A model generated the notes under the pieces. The model ran no database searches and was not told where the DNA came from. It worked only from the letters and a program-made list of their open reading frames with translations. Shown here piece after piece: positions 35,231 through 44,316 of a DNA stretch of 44,316 nucleotides; the first letter of the stretch is position 1; each line of letters starts with the position of its first letter. The translations under genes were made by a program, and so were the position numbers. The DNA is from Sphingobacteriales bacterium (GTDB lineage: Bacteria > Bacteroidota > Bacteroidia > Sphingobacteriales > Sphingobacteriaceae), in contig JAATFQ010000214.1 in the NCBI GenBank assembly GCA_015655115.1, positions 1 through 44,316 on the forward strand, written 5' to 3'.

Positions 35231-35881
35231 TTAATGGACAATGCCGCTTAACACGGCAAACCTGATCAGTGCCGCGGTATTGCGGGACCCGGTTTTTTCT
35301 ATCAGGCTTTGCCGGTGCCCTTCAATAGTTCTTTTGCTGATAAATAATTTATCAGACATTTCTGCATTGGTCAGTCCTTCGGCAACGAGGTGGAGAATCT
35401 CAATTTCCCGGCTGGAGAATTCGATGTTATTACTAACGGCAGCAGCTGCCGGAACAGAGGAATTAATCAGTGTGTCGAGCATCCTGATCGAAAGCTCAGC
35501 ACATATATATTTGCCGCCGGTGTGTACGTGCTTCAGAGAAAACAGGAGCTCATCGGCACTCACATTTTTCAATAAATAGCCGTAAGCACCTTCAGTAAAA
35601 GCCTGGGATACATATTTTTCATTATCCAGCATAGACAAGATGACTACCCGTATATCAGGGCTGACTATCTTCAGTTGTTTAATCAGCATAATCCCGTCCA
35701 GCTCCGGCATATTGATATCGGCGAGTACGATATCCGCAGAGATACCTGCAGCTATCAGATCAATAACCTCCCTCCCATTTACAGCCTCCGCAACAATACT
35801 GATGTCTGTGTCCGCCTCAAGCAGCATCCGTATCCCGTTGCGTACAATATTATGGTCTTCGGCCAAGATTACTTTTAACAT
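35231..35881 (-). CDS. LuxR/NarL-family response regulator
   Basis: Response regulator, 216 aa from the ATG at 35881; the TTG at 35890 is not needed. Receiver at ~1-120 with LAEDHN, phospho-acceptor Asp55 in IVLADINMPELDG and Lys in YLLKNVS. A LuxR-type HTH is at the C-terminus (FSSREIEILHLVAEGLTNAEMSDKLFIS). The upstream PAS kinase, 183 bp away on the same strand, is the likely partner. Target genes are unknown; the downstream pseudo-receiver may be one. Confidence 0.93.
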   Translation of the reverse strand: MLKVILAEDHNIVRNGIRMLLEADTDISIVAEAVNGREVIDLIAAGISADIVLADINMPELDGIMLIKQLKIVSPDIRVVILSMLDNEKYVSQAFTEGAYGYLLKNVSADELLFSLKHVHTGGKYICAELSIRMLDTLINSSVPAAAAVSNNIEFSSREIEILHLVAEGLTNAEMSDKLFISKRTIEGHRQSLIEKTGSRNTAALIRFAVLSGIVH

Positions 35882-36064
35882 ATTCTCCAATTTAATTATT
35901 CAATGAATTACAGGCAACATATATACAATAAAAACTGCGGCATTCAGCTCTCCATCAAACGTAGCGAGTAATCTCGACACAGCACTTATGCCATCTGCTG
36001 ACGCATCTATTGTGATCATATTTGTAAGCTCTTTGGTCTTAATTCAGCATCTCGTTTTATCAGG

Positions 36065-37681
36065 TCAGGATCTCTGGTAATTAAAAGTAATGGTCACTAT
36101 TAAACCATTTCCGGCGCTATTTGTAAAATTGAGATGGCCATTTAAAAGGTACACCCTGTTTTTTATGCCACTCAATCCCGACCCACTCCTGTATGCATCC
36201 TGAACATCGGTCTTCAATCCTTTGCCGTTGTCACTAACAACGATGACCACATTGTTGTTTTCAATATTTACCCTGATCTCAGCGTGTGTAGCCTTTGCAT
36301 GTTTAATAGAATTGCTGATCAGTTCCTGGATCATTCTAAAAACATTAAGCTGCGTTTCGCTGCTCAGCGTATCAGCAGCCTCATCAATAAAAGTATCAAT
36401 GCTAAAAAGCGGCGTACTGGTACGCTGCGCCATTTCTTTAATTCCGGCTACGAAGCCAAAATCTTTCAGCACCGAGGGCGTAAGCTCATAAGAAAGCTGC
36501 CTGATCTCACGGATAGCCTGGTCCAGCAACTGATTGATATTCTTAAAATCACTATTTATATTTTTTGTACGCTGCAAATTCTCCAGGTTTAACCTGATTC
36601 CGTAGAGAATCTGGCAAACACTGTCATGGAGCGCCCTGCTGATTGCATTGCGCTCTTTTTCCTGCGCAGTGAGCGTAGTAGAAAGCACCAGCTTCTGCTG
36701 ACTGTTCCGCAGTGATTCTGACTCCATGGCGAGGACTTTACGCTCGGTAATATCCATTAAGATCCCCGCAAAGTAAGTCCTGTCATCGAGCGATTTCACC
36801 TCATGCCCTTTCGCAGAAATATATTTAACCTGGTTATCACCAACGATCAGTTTAAACTCCAGATCAATTTCCTTAAGCTCATTAGCGGCCCGCATCAGCA
36901 TATGCCGCACAATAATCTGATCATCCGGATGGATACAATCGATCAAAGCCTTAATGGTGCCTGTAAACTTCCATTTATCTATACCCATAATATTGAAACT
37001 ATGGTCGTCCAGAAACACCCTGTTAGTGCCAAAGCCAATCGTCCAGGTACCCGTAGCAGAGGCCTTGAGCGTCATTTCAAGCCGCTCTGTAGTATCTTTC
37101 AATACCTGCTGTGCATTTCGGCTTTCTGTAATATCGATTATAGCAATATAATACTTCACCTCAGTAGAAATCATGCTGGAAATTGCCCGGCCTTCTATAC
37201 GGGTATAGATCACTTGCCCGTCTGGCAATAACAGTTGTATTTCGGCACTCTGTTTACCATCGCTGTTCTGCATCTTATGCAGAAAATTATAAAAACGTTC
37301 CCAGGACTGCTTTGCAATAAAGCTCTGGAACCTTTTATGAAGAATTGCTTTTTTAGAACTGTTCAGCAGGTCTACCCCATTCTGGTTAGCCTCTTCAACT
37401 ATCCCCAGGTAATCCAGAATAAAATAGCCCACAGGGGCAAGATTATATAAGCCTACAAACTTGGCTCTTTCATTGTCGAGTGTCACATATGAGGCCTTCA
37501 GCTCATCATTCTGCATTTCCAGTTCCAGCTGATATACCTGCAGTTCATTTAAGAGAATATTGATCTCATCTCCGGAAAGCCTCGTTTCCGGCGAAAGTGT
37601 ATTGCCCTTCATCAGTTCTACCGCCCGCTGACGCAGCATAGATGGAATTTTAGATTTCCCTGCGTTTTTATCACTTTCCAC
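36065..37681 (-). CDS. Soluble PAS-domain histidine kinase
   Basis: Histidine kinase without membrane segments, 538 aa, so it reads a cytoplasmic signal. An N-terminal coiled region (QVYQLELEMQNDELK) precedes PAS-type domains at ~70-195 and ~200-315. A HisKA_3-like dimerisation domain follows with His352 in SRALHDSVCQILYG, and an HATPase_c domain with NSIKHAKA and SDNGKGLK. Its start overlaps the end of the CheB-CheR fusion by 11 nt, so expression is coupled. Signal not known; redox, gas or small ligands are typical for PAS. Confidence 0.93.
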   Translation of the reverse strand: MESDKNAGKSKIPSMLRQRAVELMKGNTLSPETRLSGDEINILLNELQVYQLELEMQNDELKASYVTLDNERAKFVGLYNLAPVGYFILDYLGIVEEANQNGVDLLNSSKKAILHKRFQSFIAKQSWERFYNFLHKMQNSDGKQSAEIQLLLPDGQVIYTRIEGRAISSMISTEVKYYIAIIDITESRNAQQVLKDTTERLEMTLKASATGTWTIGFGTNRVFLDDHSFNIMGIDKWKFTGTIKALIDCIHPDDQIIVRHMLMRAANELKEIDLEFKLIVGDNQVKYISAKGHEVKSLDDRTYFAGILMDITERKVLAMESESLRNSQQKLVLSTTLTAQEKERNAISRALHDSVCQILYGIRLNLENLQRTKNINSDFKNINQLLDQAIREIRQLSYELTPSVLKDFGFVAGIKEMAQRTSTPLFSIDTFIDEAADTLSSETQLNVFRMIQELISNSIKHAKATHAEIRVNIENNNVVIVVSDNGKGLKTDVQDAYRSGSGLSGIKNRVYLLNGHLNFTNSAGNGLIVTITFNYQRS

Positions 37682-40586
37682 TTCTTTGTTCCCTGAAGGT
37701 TAACACAAATACCAAACGTTCCTTTACATCCCCCCTATCTAACGACTGGATTTTTATAAATATATCCTTAGGGCCGGCGCCCTGAAAATCATGATGTATA
37801 AAAAACTCTGCCTCTTCATTATCAAGAGCTGACAGCATATTATCCAGCTTATTCGTTTTCCACCTGTTCTGTGCCACCTCCATAAAAGACCGCTCTTTAA
37901 TATCCTGCTCTTTGATATTAAAAAACTGGCTGAAATATTTATTCACTACCAGTACTTTCAGGTCCCTGTCTATCAATACCGCCGGATCAGGTAAAAGATC
38001 AATCATTACCTGTGCATAAGTCAGCAGGTTTCTGAGTTTAATTTCCATAGCCTTCACCGGGGTAATCCTGGTAAAGGTGACTACTGCCCCATTGATAAAG
38101 TTATCCATAGTACGGTAGGGCATAATTCTTAAGTTATACCAGTCACCATTTTTAGTGCTTACTTCCAGCTCCTTGCCCGACAGTCTCTCTATCACCTCAC
38201 GGATAGAATCCTCCAGTAAAGGGTAATCAAAGTTAGACACGATATGTGTGATAGACCTTCCCAGATCAGAAGGAATCACATTGAATAGCTTGGTTACCTG
38301 TGGTGTAAACCGTAAAATATTCAGCTGATTGTCCAGAAAGATAGTCCCTATTTCAGTATTATCCAGCAGGTTCTTCATATCATTGTTCAGCTGCGTCAAT
38401 TCCTCAGCTTTATTCTGATACTGGAGGTTAATTGTCATCAGCTCTTCATTCAGAGACTGCATTTCCTCTTTCGTAGTCAGTGCTTCTTCATTAGTACTTT
38501 GCAGCTCCTCATTCGTGCTCTGCAGTTCCTCATTAGTAGATTTCAGTTCCTCCAGTGAGGTTTCCATCTGTTCAATAGTACTGTGTAACTGATGTTTGGT
38601 ATAGATCAGTTCTTTCTCCAGCTCCTGTACTTCATCGCCCTTCAAAGGATCCACAGCCCTGACCGTGCGGCTTTTTTTCTTCAGCGGCCCATGATCATAA
38701 AAAGTGACCAGCAATAAATCCTGCAATGGCTCTTCAGTAATATAGTCTACCCGGAAGCCTATGGTAAACACCTGGTTATTTTCTTTAATTTTTATTTCGG
38801 CAACTTCTATCTTATCCTTTTGCTCCCATGCCTGGTGCAGGGCGTTGCCCAGCACATACTTTATCTCCTCTTTTGCCAGGCGGTGGATATTAAATATGGC
38901 TTCGCCCGAGTTGATCTCCATAAAACTGCCCGTTTTACCATTCACATAAAGAATATCACCTCTTTCATTCAATAACAACGACGGCGGGGCAAAGTTATCG
39001 AGCAGAATCTTATGGAAGATATCTGCGACAGGGTTTTTTAGTGTTTTAACAGAAGTTGCTTTCAGGCTTTTGGTATGCTGATTAGCCACGTTAAATGGGA
39101 AATCCAGCGTTTTATGCATAGTGGCAGACCCTTCTTTTTTCCTGAACAGCTTCCATTTAGGATCTAAAGTCACAAAGCTCTCATGGAAAATACCAACAGA
39201 CTCTGCCGGTCCCAGGAACAGGATTCCAGGTTCATTTAATGAATAATGAAATACAGGAATGATCTTCTTCTGCAGTTCAGCAGTAAGGTAGATCATCACA
39301 TTTCTGCAGCATAACAAATCCAAACGCGTAAAAGGTGCATCTTTAATCAGGTTGTGCTGAGCAAATACAATCATTTCACGTACTTCCTTTTTCACTACAT
39401 ACCCATCATTTACTGTAATAAAAAAGCGCTCCAGTCTTTGCGGGGACACTTCAGAAGCGATATTTGAAAAATAGCTGCCCGACCTGGCATGATCTATGGC
39501 CTGTGGGTCCAGATCTGTAGCAAAAATCTGCAATTTGGGGATTTTGGAAATGTGCTTAGACTCATAGTATTCTATCAGCAACATGGCAATAGAATAAGCT
39601 TCCTCGCCAGTAGAACATCCCGCAACCCAGACACGTACAGGCTCGTCTTCTTTTTTGTGATCGAGCAGGACATTTAAATGTTTTTTAAGGCTTTCGAAAG
39701 AAGGCTGGTCCCTGAAGAATTTGGTTACACCAATCAGCAGTTCATTGAATAGCGCCAGTATTTCCGAGGGGTTCTCTCTGATAAAATTAATATAATCCAA
39801 ATAATCATGAAGCTGGTGGAAGGCAATTCTTCTTTCTATCCTTCGTACGATAGTATTTTTTTTATATAATGTAAAGTCATGCCCGGTATGCGAGCGCAAT
39901 AACATCAGGATCTTTTGTATATGTGTTTGCTGCGTATTATTCAGAAATGAGTCTGGGTGTTCCTCTGATTCCTGAAGCACAGGATGGTTGAGGTACTGGA
40001 TCAGCTTAACAGGCATATCCTCTGGAACAAGGATATAATCTGCCATATTTGTTTTGATCGCTGCCGTTGGCATACTGGGGTATTCCGCTGTTTGCGGCTC
40101 CTGCACCATCGCCATTCCAAGTCTTTCCTTAACCATTCTCAGTCCGGTTTCTCCATCGGCACCCATTCCGGAAAATATGATGGCAACAGCCTTACTGCCC
40201 TGATCTTCGGCCAGGCTCTGCAAAAAATAATCTATAGACATATGCGCACCTTTATAGCGCGATGCTTCCATGAGTAATAAACGGCCATTATGTATGCCCA
40301 TATCTTTTCCCGGTGGAATAATATATACCTTATCAGGTTCCACAAGTGTACCATCTACAGCTTCGGTAATTTTCATGCCTGTTACGGGCTGTAATAAACC
40401 TGATACATCCATATTGTGTGCAGCATCTAAATGCATGATAATAACGAAGGCCATTCCGTTCTTAACAGGCATGTGCAGAAAGAACTTCTCAAAAGCATTA
40501 AAAGATCCGGCAGAACCTCCCATACCTATAATTGGGAAAACGGCCTCCCTTTTATTGATTTCTATATCAGTTATAATTTGATTCAT
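37671..40586 (-). CDS. CheB-CheR-PAS fusion protein
   Basis: Single chain of 971 aa. CheB methylesterase domain at ~15-200 with triad Ser25 (GMGGSAGS), His52 and Asp144 (MGADGETG); no CheB receiver domain is present. CheR methyltransferase at ~225-500 with SAM motif WVAGCSTGEEAYSIA. A PAS-like region follows (~535-630), then a coiled coil at ~650-735 with STNEELQ repeats, then two more PAS domains. No chemotaxis receptors or CheA/CheW are in the window, and the next genes are a PAS kinase and regulator. Such fusions in Bacteroidota probably act in signal transduction independent of flagellar taxis. It is coupled to the kinase by overlap. Confidence 0.93.
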   Translation of the reverse strand: MNQIITDIEINKREAVFPIIGMGGSAGSFNAFEKFFLHMPVKNGMAFVIIMHLDAAHNMDVSGLLQPVTGMKITEAVDGTLVEPDKVYIIPPGKDMGIHNGRLLLMEASRYKGAHMSIDYFLQSLAEDQGSKAVAIIFSGMGADGETGLRMVKERLGMAMVQEPQTAEYPSMPTAAIKTNMADYILVPEDMPVKLIQYLNHPVLQESEEHPDSFLNNTQQTHIQKILMLLRSHTGHDFTLYKKNTIVRRIERRIAFHQLHDYLDYINFIRENPSEILALFNELLIGVTKFFRDQPSFESLKKHLNVLLDHKKEDEPVRVWVAGCSTGEEAYSIAMLLIEYYESKHISKIPKLQIFATDLDPQAIDHARSGSYFSNIASEVSPQRLERFFITVNDGYVVKKEVREMIVFAQHNLIKDAPFTRLDLLCCRNVMIYLTAELQKKIIPVFHYSLNEPGILFLGPAESVGIFHESFVTLDPKWKLFRKKEGSATMHKTLDFPFNVANQHTKSLKATSVKTLKNPVADIFHKILLDNFAPPSLLLNERGDILYVNGKTGSFMEINSGEAIFNIHRLAKEEIKYVLGNALHQAWEQKDKIEVAEIKIKENNQVFTIGFRVDYITEEPLQDLLLVTFYDHGPLKKKSRTVRAVDPLKGDEVQELEKELIYTKHQLHSTIEQMETSLEELKSTNEELQSTNEELQSTNEEALTTKEEMQSLNEELMTINLQYQNKAEELTQLNNDMKNLLDNTEIGTIFLDNQLNILRFTPQVTKLFNVIPSDLGRSITHIVSNFDYPLLEDSIREVIERLSGKELEVSTKNGDWYNLRIMPYRTMDNFINGAVVTFTRITPVKAMEIKLRNLLTYAQVMIDLLPDPAVLIDRDLKVLVVNKYFSQFFNIKEQDIKERSFMEVAQNRWKTNKLDNMLSALDNEEAEFFIHHDFQGAGPKDIFIKIQSLDRGDVKERLVFVLTFREQRSGK

Positions 40587-40919
40587 GACCTCGTTTAATG
40601 AAAGTACAGGTATAAAGTTAAGTCTAATAAATTCTATTTCTATAACATCCTTAAATAATCAATCAGATAAAAATAACATATACCTGCGCAGGAGTAATTA
40701 ATTTTCGAGGGTTACAACAAAGCAGGCTATTTGCTATAGTCAGCATTTTAATCATTGCAAATTGAGACTGTTTAATCACGATTAAATTCAAAGCAGCATA
40801 TTTTATTTCCAATGCCAAAAAGAAACAGCTTTGTTAAAACATGTTAATGTTATTTCTAGCGCTATTTAATGCGTTATATTCGAAATAATTAACTTTTTAT
40901 ATCCCCTAACAATACCTGC
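40587..40919. other. Divergent intergenic region
   Basis: 333 bp between the CheBR cluster and the outer-membrane gene. It holds two short inverted repeats, TTTAATC-AC-GATTAAA (40771-40786) and AACAT-GTTA-ATGTT (40838-40851), and a plus-strand TATATTCG -7-like element at 40875-40882. No gene was recognised. Confidence 0.45.
40875..40882 (+). promoter_or_regulatory. -7-like element TATATTCG
   Basis: TAnnTTCG variant, 37 bp before the ATG at 40920; the same octamer precedes selO at 5734. Confidence 0.3.
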
Positions 40920-43379
40920 ATGGCCAAAACAATTATAGCCTCATTGTGTCTGATCATTATATATCTGATGGCCTTACCGATGGTCAGCGCACAAAACACA
41001 AAATCAAATGGAAATATACAGGGGACTATCCGTAATGAGCAGCAAAGTCCGGTTTCTTACCTGCCAATCAGCCTCTATAATGCCGCAGACACCCTGCTCA
41101 TTAAAGGCACACTGACTACAGAGACTGGCTCTTTTACCTTTAATGGCCTTGCAGCTGGCATCTACCTCATCGCGGCCGGTTCAGCAGCAGGAAAGCCCAT
41201 ATTCCATGGCCCCTTTGTACTTACAGATGCGGCCTCTACCCTTCCAACCTTAAACATAACCCTCCCACAACAAATCAGGCAGCTGAACACGGTAAATATT
41301 ACCGGCAGGAAGGCACTTATAGAAAGGAAGAACGACAAGACAATCATCAATGTCGCTAACAGCATTCTTGCTGCAGGCAATACGGCTATGGATATCCTTG
41401 CTAAAGCTCCGGGCGTAAGCGTAGATCAGGAAGGCAATGTTAGCCTGCGCGGTAAACGGGGAATAAATGTCATGATAGATGATAAAGTAAGTTATCTGTC
41501 TACCGCCCAAATGGCAGAAATGCTGAGGTCTACCAGTGGCAGTTCCATACAGTCCATCGAACTCATCAGCGGCCCTTCAGCAAAATACGATGCTGCCGGC
41601 AGCGGTGGTATCATCAACATCAAATTAAAGAAAAACAGCAGCTATGGCACCAATGGAACGCTCACCGCAGGCGCCGGATATGGCCTCTTCTATAAAAGCA
41701 ATGCTGGCTTAACCCTGAATAACCGTAGTAAAAACCTCAATATCTTCGGACTTTACAATTATTCCAACAACAAAGACACCGAATATCTGAACATCAACCG
41801 CAGCAGTAGTGCCGGTGAAGAGGCCACCTATTTCGGCCTTCAGGGCCGTGATATCTACCTGAGGAAAAATAACAGTTATAAAATAGGTGAAGATTACTAT
41901 TTAAATGATAGGAATATCCTCGGTTTTGTAATAAATGGGTACCACAATAACAATACTATTGACGCACAGTACAAAACATTGATCGGCAGCCAGCCCAATC
42001 TGACAGACTCCTCCATAACTGCATTCAATCCCGGTAAAAGCAAATACAACAACATCAGCTATAATCTCAATTATAAATCGGTAATCGACACGGCAGGCCA
42101 GGAGCTTAACTTTGATGCCGACTATTCACAATTTCACAGCAGCAACGAAATAGTGTACAACAATACATTTGAGAATGCCAGCGGCACCACCTACAGAAAC
42201 CCTTATATCTATAAAAATGCAACACCATCTACGGTAAAAATATGGACCGGAAAAGTAGATTACAGTCTGCCGCTATCAAAAAAAACGAAGCTTGAAACAG
42301 GGGCAAAAAGCAGCTATGTACGCACAGATAACGATTTCCAGTTCGAGGACTACAACGAAGGCATGTACAAAAATGATCCGCTGAAAAGCAACCGTTTTAT
42401 CTATAAGGAATCCATTTACGCCGCGTATGTTAATCTGCAAAAAGAATTAAATAAAACCACCATACAAGCAGGGCTAAGAGCAGAGCTTACCCATTCTGAA
42501 GGCAATGCCGTCAATAGTCAGCATTTGGTAAAGCGCAGTTACCTGAATTTCTTTCCCAGTATTACGCTTAACCAGCAACTCAGCGCAAACAATGAAGCAG
42601 GAATTTCTTATCACCGCAGGGTTGACAGGCCTGATTATCAGTCACTAAACCCCTTTATATATTATACAGATCTTTATACCTTTTACCAGGGAAACCCACT
42701 TTTGAATCCGCAATATACCAATGCATTCGAGCTGACCTATAACTATCAGAAAACGCTGAATATTACACTGGGCTATAGCCATACCAGCGATGTAATTACC
42801 ACCACTCTGGCAAGCGACACTATAAAAAAGACCTTATTGATCACTGATCAGAACCTTGCGGAACAGGAGACCTATAACCTAAATATCACGCGTCCAGCAG
42901 TCTTTAGTCCGTGGTGGAGTACCACAAACGATGTTACGCTTTATTATAATAAATACAGTTCTCCCAACCTGATGGGCGCTCCTTTCGACAGCCATAAACT
43001 ATCCTATATTCTCAATACTACACAGACCTTTCAAATCAATAGTACCCTGAATGCAGAGCTTACTGCGATATACCATTCTTCACAGGTATATGGCACCTAC
43101 GCTGTAAAACCGCTATATGGGATCGACTTAGGCATCAGTAAATCCTTTGCCAATAACAGGGCAAATGTAAAAATTGCGGCGAATGACGTGTTTAATCTGC
43201 AAAAAGCAAGAATCAGCAGTGCCATTCCAATGCAGGACTACAGGCTTTATCAAAAGCCAGAAAGCAGGGTATTCCGGTTAACCTTCAGCTATAACTTTGG
43301 CAGCACACTGATCAAAGCCATGCGCGACCGTTTAAACGGTGCCGAGGCAGAACAAAGCAGGGTAAAAACAGGAAATTAA
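40920..43379 (+). CDS. Outer membrane beta-barrel (OMP_b-brl_3) receptor-like protein
   Basis: Outer-membrane protein of 819 aa with a signal peptide ending LPMVSAQ. A carboxypeptidase-regulatory-like domain (~30-120, IQGTIRNEQQSPVSYLPISLYN) is followed by a TonB-type plug (~130-240, MDILAKAPGVSVDQEGNVSLRG, SGPSAKYDAAGSGGIINIKLK) and a barrel of the OMP_b-brl_3 type to the end (final strand FRLTFSYNFG, plus a short charged tail). No SusD-like partner follows, so it is not a classical polysaccharide utilisation pair. Substrate unknown. A strong terminator lies 70 bp downstream. Confidence 0.92.
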   Translation: MAKTIIASLCLIIIYLMALPMVSAQNTKSNGNIQGTIRNEQQSPVSYLPISLYNAADTLLIKGTLTTETGSFTFNGLAAGIYLIAAGSAAGKPIFHGPFVLTDAASTLPTLNITLPQQIRQLNTVNITGRKALIERKNDKTIINVANSILAAGNTAMDILAKAPGVSVDQEGNVSLRGKRGINVMIDDKVSYLSTAQMAEMLRSTSGSSIQSIELISGPSAKYDAAGSGGIINIKLKKNSSYGTNGTLTAGAGYGLFYKSNAGLTLNNRSKNLNIFGLYNYSNNKDTEYLNINRSSSAGEEATYFGLQGRDIYLRKNNSYKIGEDYYLNDRNILGFVINGYHNNNTIDAQYKTLIGSQPNLTDSSITAFNPGKSKYNNISYNLNYKSVIDTAGQELNFDADYSQFHSSNEIVYNNTFENASGTTYRNPYIYKNATPSTVKIWTGKVDYSLPLSKKTKLETGAKSSYVRTDNDFQFEDYNEGMYKNDPLKSNRFIYKESIYAAYVNLQKELNKTTIQAGLRAELTHSEGNAVNSQHLVKRSYLNFFPSITLNQQLSANNEAGISYHRRVDRPDYQSLNPFIYYTDLYTFYQGNPLLNPQYTNAFELTYNYQKTLNITLGYSHTSDVITTTLASDTIKKTLLITDQNLAEQETYNLNITRPAVFSPWWSTTNDVTLYYNKYSSPNLMGAPFDSHKLSYILNTTQTFQINSTLNAELTAIYHSSQVYGTYAVKPLYGIDLGISKSFANNRANVKIAANDVFNLQKARISSAIPMQDYRLYQKPESRVFRLTFSYNFGSTLIKAMRDRLNGAEAEQSRVKTGN

Positions 43380-43449
43380 AAATATTTGTGCCCACACACA
43401 ATAATAACTTTATTATAACGCTTATGTATATGAGAGCGTTAATTAGATG

Positions 43450-43489
43450 GCGGGGATAGTTCTTTCGAATTATCCCCGCTTCTTTTTTA
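43450..43489 (+). terminator. Rho-independent terminator
   Basis: Perfect 9-bp stem GCGGGGATA (43450-43458) / TATCCCCGC (43471-43479) followed by TTCTTTTTT. Ends the outer-membrane gene; the convergent cysN gene stops 68 bp later. Confidence 0.85.
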
Positions 43490-43556
43490 TTTATAGGTAT
43501 TTTAAGTTATATCTGTTTACGTTGCAGTATAAGTATGAACCGCTAGAAATCATACA

Positions 43557-44316
43557 TTAATCAACCACAGCTCTAAACATCAGTGCTCCAACGGTTAAGT
43601 TGGTACGGCTATCAATTAATATGGCAGAGCCATTCGCTTTATTTTCCGTATACAAATCAAAAGCCAGGGCTTCGGCAGTTTTAACCACCACACGACCAAT
43701 ATCATTCAGCTTAAAGTCGTATGCATCTTCCTTCTCCAAAGTATTGATGTTCACTTTATATAAAATTTCCCTCACTTTACATTTAGTGATTTTGCTGTTA
43801 TGCTGCAGGAAATAAGTGATAGTATCATCCATTGGCTTATTATCCATCCAGCACAGGTCGGCTTCTATCAATTGAGAACTTTGCGGCAGATGGTTTGCAT
43901 TTACAAGCACATCGCCCCTGCTGATATCGATATTATCCTTCAGGTGCAGCGTTACCGACATACCAGCGATCACCTCATCAGGCTGCTGGTCGTATACTTC
44001 AATTTTATCAATTACAGAACTGTTGCCAGAGGGCAATACAGTAACCCTGTCATTCACTTTAAAGGTGCCGCTCAGTACTCTTCCAGCATAGCCGCGATAG
44101 TCATGCAGCTCATCCGTTTGCGGCCTGATAACCCATTGCACAGGCATTCTGGCAAAGTCAGATGTCTGGTTTTCTGTAGTCTCTACCGTCTCCAGGAAGT
44201 CGAGCAGATTGGTGCCCGTATACCATGGCATATTTGGTGAAAAGCTCACCACATTATCCCCTTTCAGGGCACTTACAGGAATAAAAGTCACTTCCTTCAG
44301 GTTCAGGCTGGCAGCA
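43557..44316 (-). CDS. cysN: Sulfate adenylyltransferase subunit 1, C-terminal part
   Basis: GTPase subunit of ATP sulfurylase (with CysD), which activates sulfate to APS for assimilation. Only the last ~253 residues are in the window; the frame runs open to the edge (preceding residues AASLNLKEV then TFIPVSALKGDNVV). The end of the G domain (PVSALKGDNVV), the linker PWYTGTNLLDFLE, domain II (MPVQWVIRP, RGYAGRVLSGTFKVNDRVTVLP) and domain III are visible, with no APS-kinase domain at the C-terminus. This is a partial gene by window truncation, not a mutation. The cysD gene is expected beyond the edge. Confidence 0.93.
   Translation of the reverse strand, partial: AASLNLKEVTFIPVSALKGDNVVSFSPNMPWYTGTNLLDFLETVETTENQTSDFARMPVQWVIRPQTDELHDYRGYAGRVLSGTFKVNDRVTVLPSGNSSVIDKIEVYDQQPDEVIAGMSVTLHLKDNIDISRGDVLVNANHLPQSSQLIEADLCWMDNKPMDDTITYFLQHNSKITKCKVREILYKVNINTLEKEDAYDFKLNDIGRVVVKTAEALAFDLYTENKANGSAILIDSRTNLTVGALMFRAVVD

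Noticed and set aside
1-44316. CRISPR arrays, tRNA genes, IS elements
   Set aside because: No regularly spaced repeats, cloverleaf-like genes or transposase frames were recognised on either strand.

Overview
The window looks like chromosomal DNA of a Bacteroidota bacterium of the Sphingobacteriaceae, most like Pedobacter. The basis is protein recall, not a search: a Pedobacter-type DnaA, a FabV enoyl-ACP reductase, a PorP/SprF (type IX secretion) remnant, an OMP_b-brl_3 outer-membrane barrel, a 7TMR-DISM histidine kinase, and many promoters with the Bacteroidota -7 element TAnnTTTG (or TAnnTTCG). No rRNA, tRNA, IS element or CRISPR array was recognised.

Layout. 1-880: two small orphan genes behind a cluster of TTGGCAGA repeats. 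880-3481 (-): HAD phosphatase and UPF1-like SF1 helicase, probably one operon. 3768-5531 (-): a glycine-rich secreted protein and an ECF sigma factor without an anti-sigma gene. 5746-7320 (+): selO. 7432-8862 (-): dnaA, with an in-frame amber codon at codon 57. 9108-12511 (-): fabV, a PepD-like dipeptidase and a sphingomyelin-synthase-like PAP2_C membrane protein. 12653-14257 (+): a lipoprotein L,D-transpeptidase. 14289-16869 (-): a 7TMR-DISM kinase/LuxR-type regulator pair behind a 28-bp perfect palindrome. 16955-17392: a truncated PorP/SprF remnant. 17459-18829 (+): lspA and a secreted cyclophilin. 18850-20894: a GHKL ATPase divergent from a DUF1842-like protein, then a possible small RNA.

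21179-23074 (+): msrB, an HD phosphohydrolase and a Tat-exported Dabb protein. 23173-24586 (-): an ArsR regulator and Old Yellow Enzyme operon with a clear operator. 24821-28356 (+): a PfkB sugar kinase and the malic enzyme-phosphotransacetylase fusion maeB. 28427-31916 (-): two overlapping ABC half-transporters that form a textbook heterodimeric exporter with one degenerate ATP site. 32007-34674: a small orphan gene and a lipoprotein M3 peptidase (Dcp). 34740-40586 (-): a signalling cluster of CheB-CheR-PAS fusion, PAS histidine kinase, LuxR-type regulator and a receiver protein without its phospho-acceptor Asp. 40920-43379 (+): the outer-membrane barrel protein. 43557-44316 (-): the C-terminal part of cysN, cut by the window edge.

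Most of this is housekeeping or envelope biology plus two phosphorelay clusters. The points most worth a second look are the amber codon in dnaA, the palindromic or iterated operators, the pseudo-receiver in the CheBR cluster, the sphingomyelin-synthase-like enzyme, the GHKL ATPase/DUF1842 pair, and a recurring pattern of -7 boxes lying only 4-6 bp before the start codon, which suggests leaderless mRNAs. No complete new system could be demonstrated from sequence alone.
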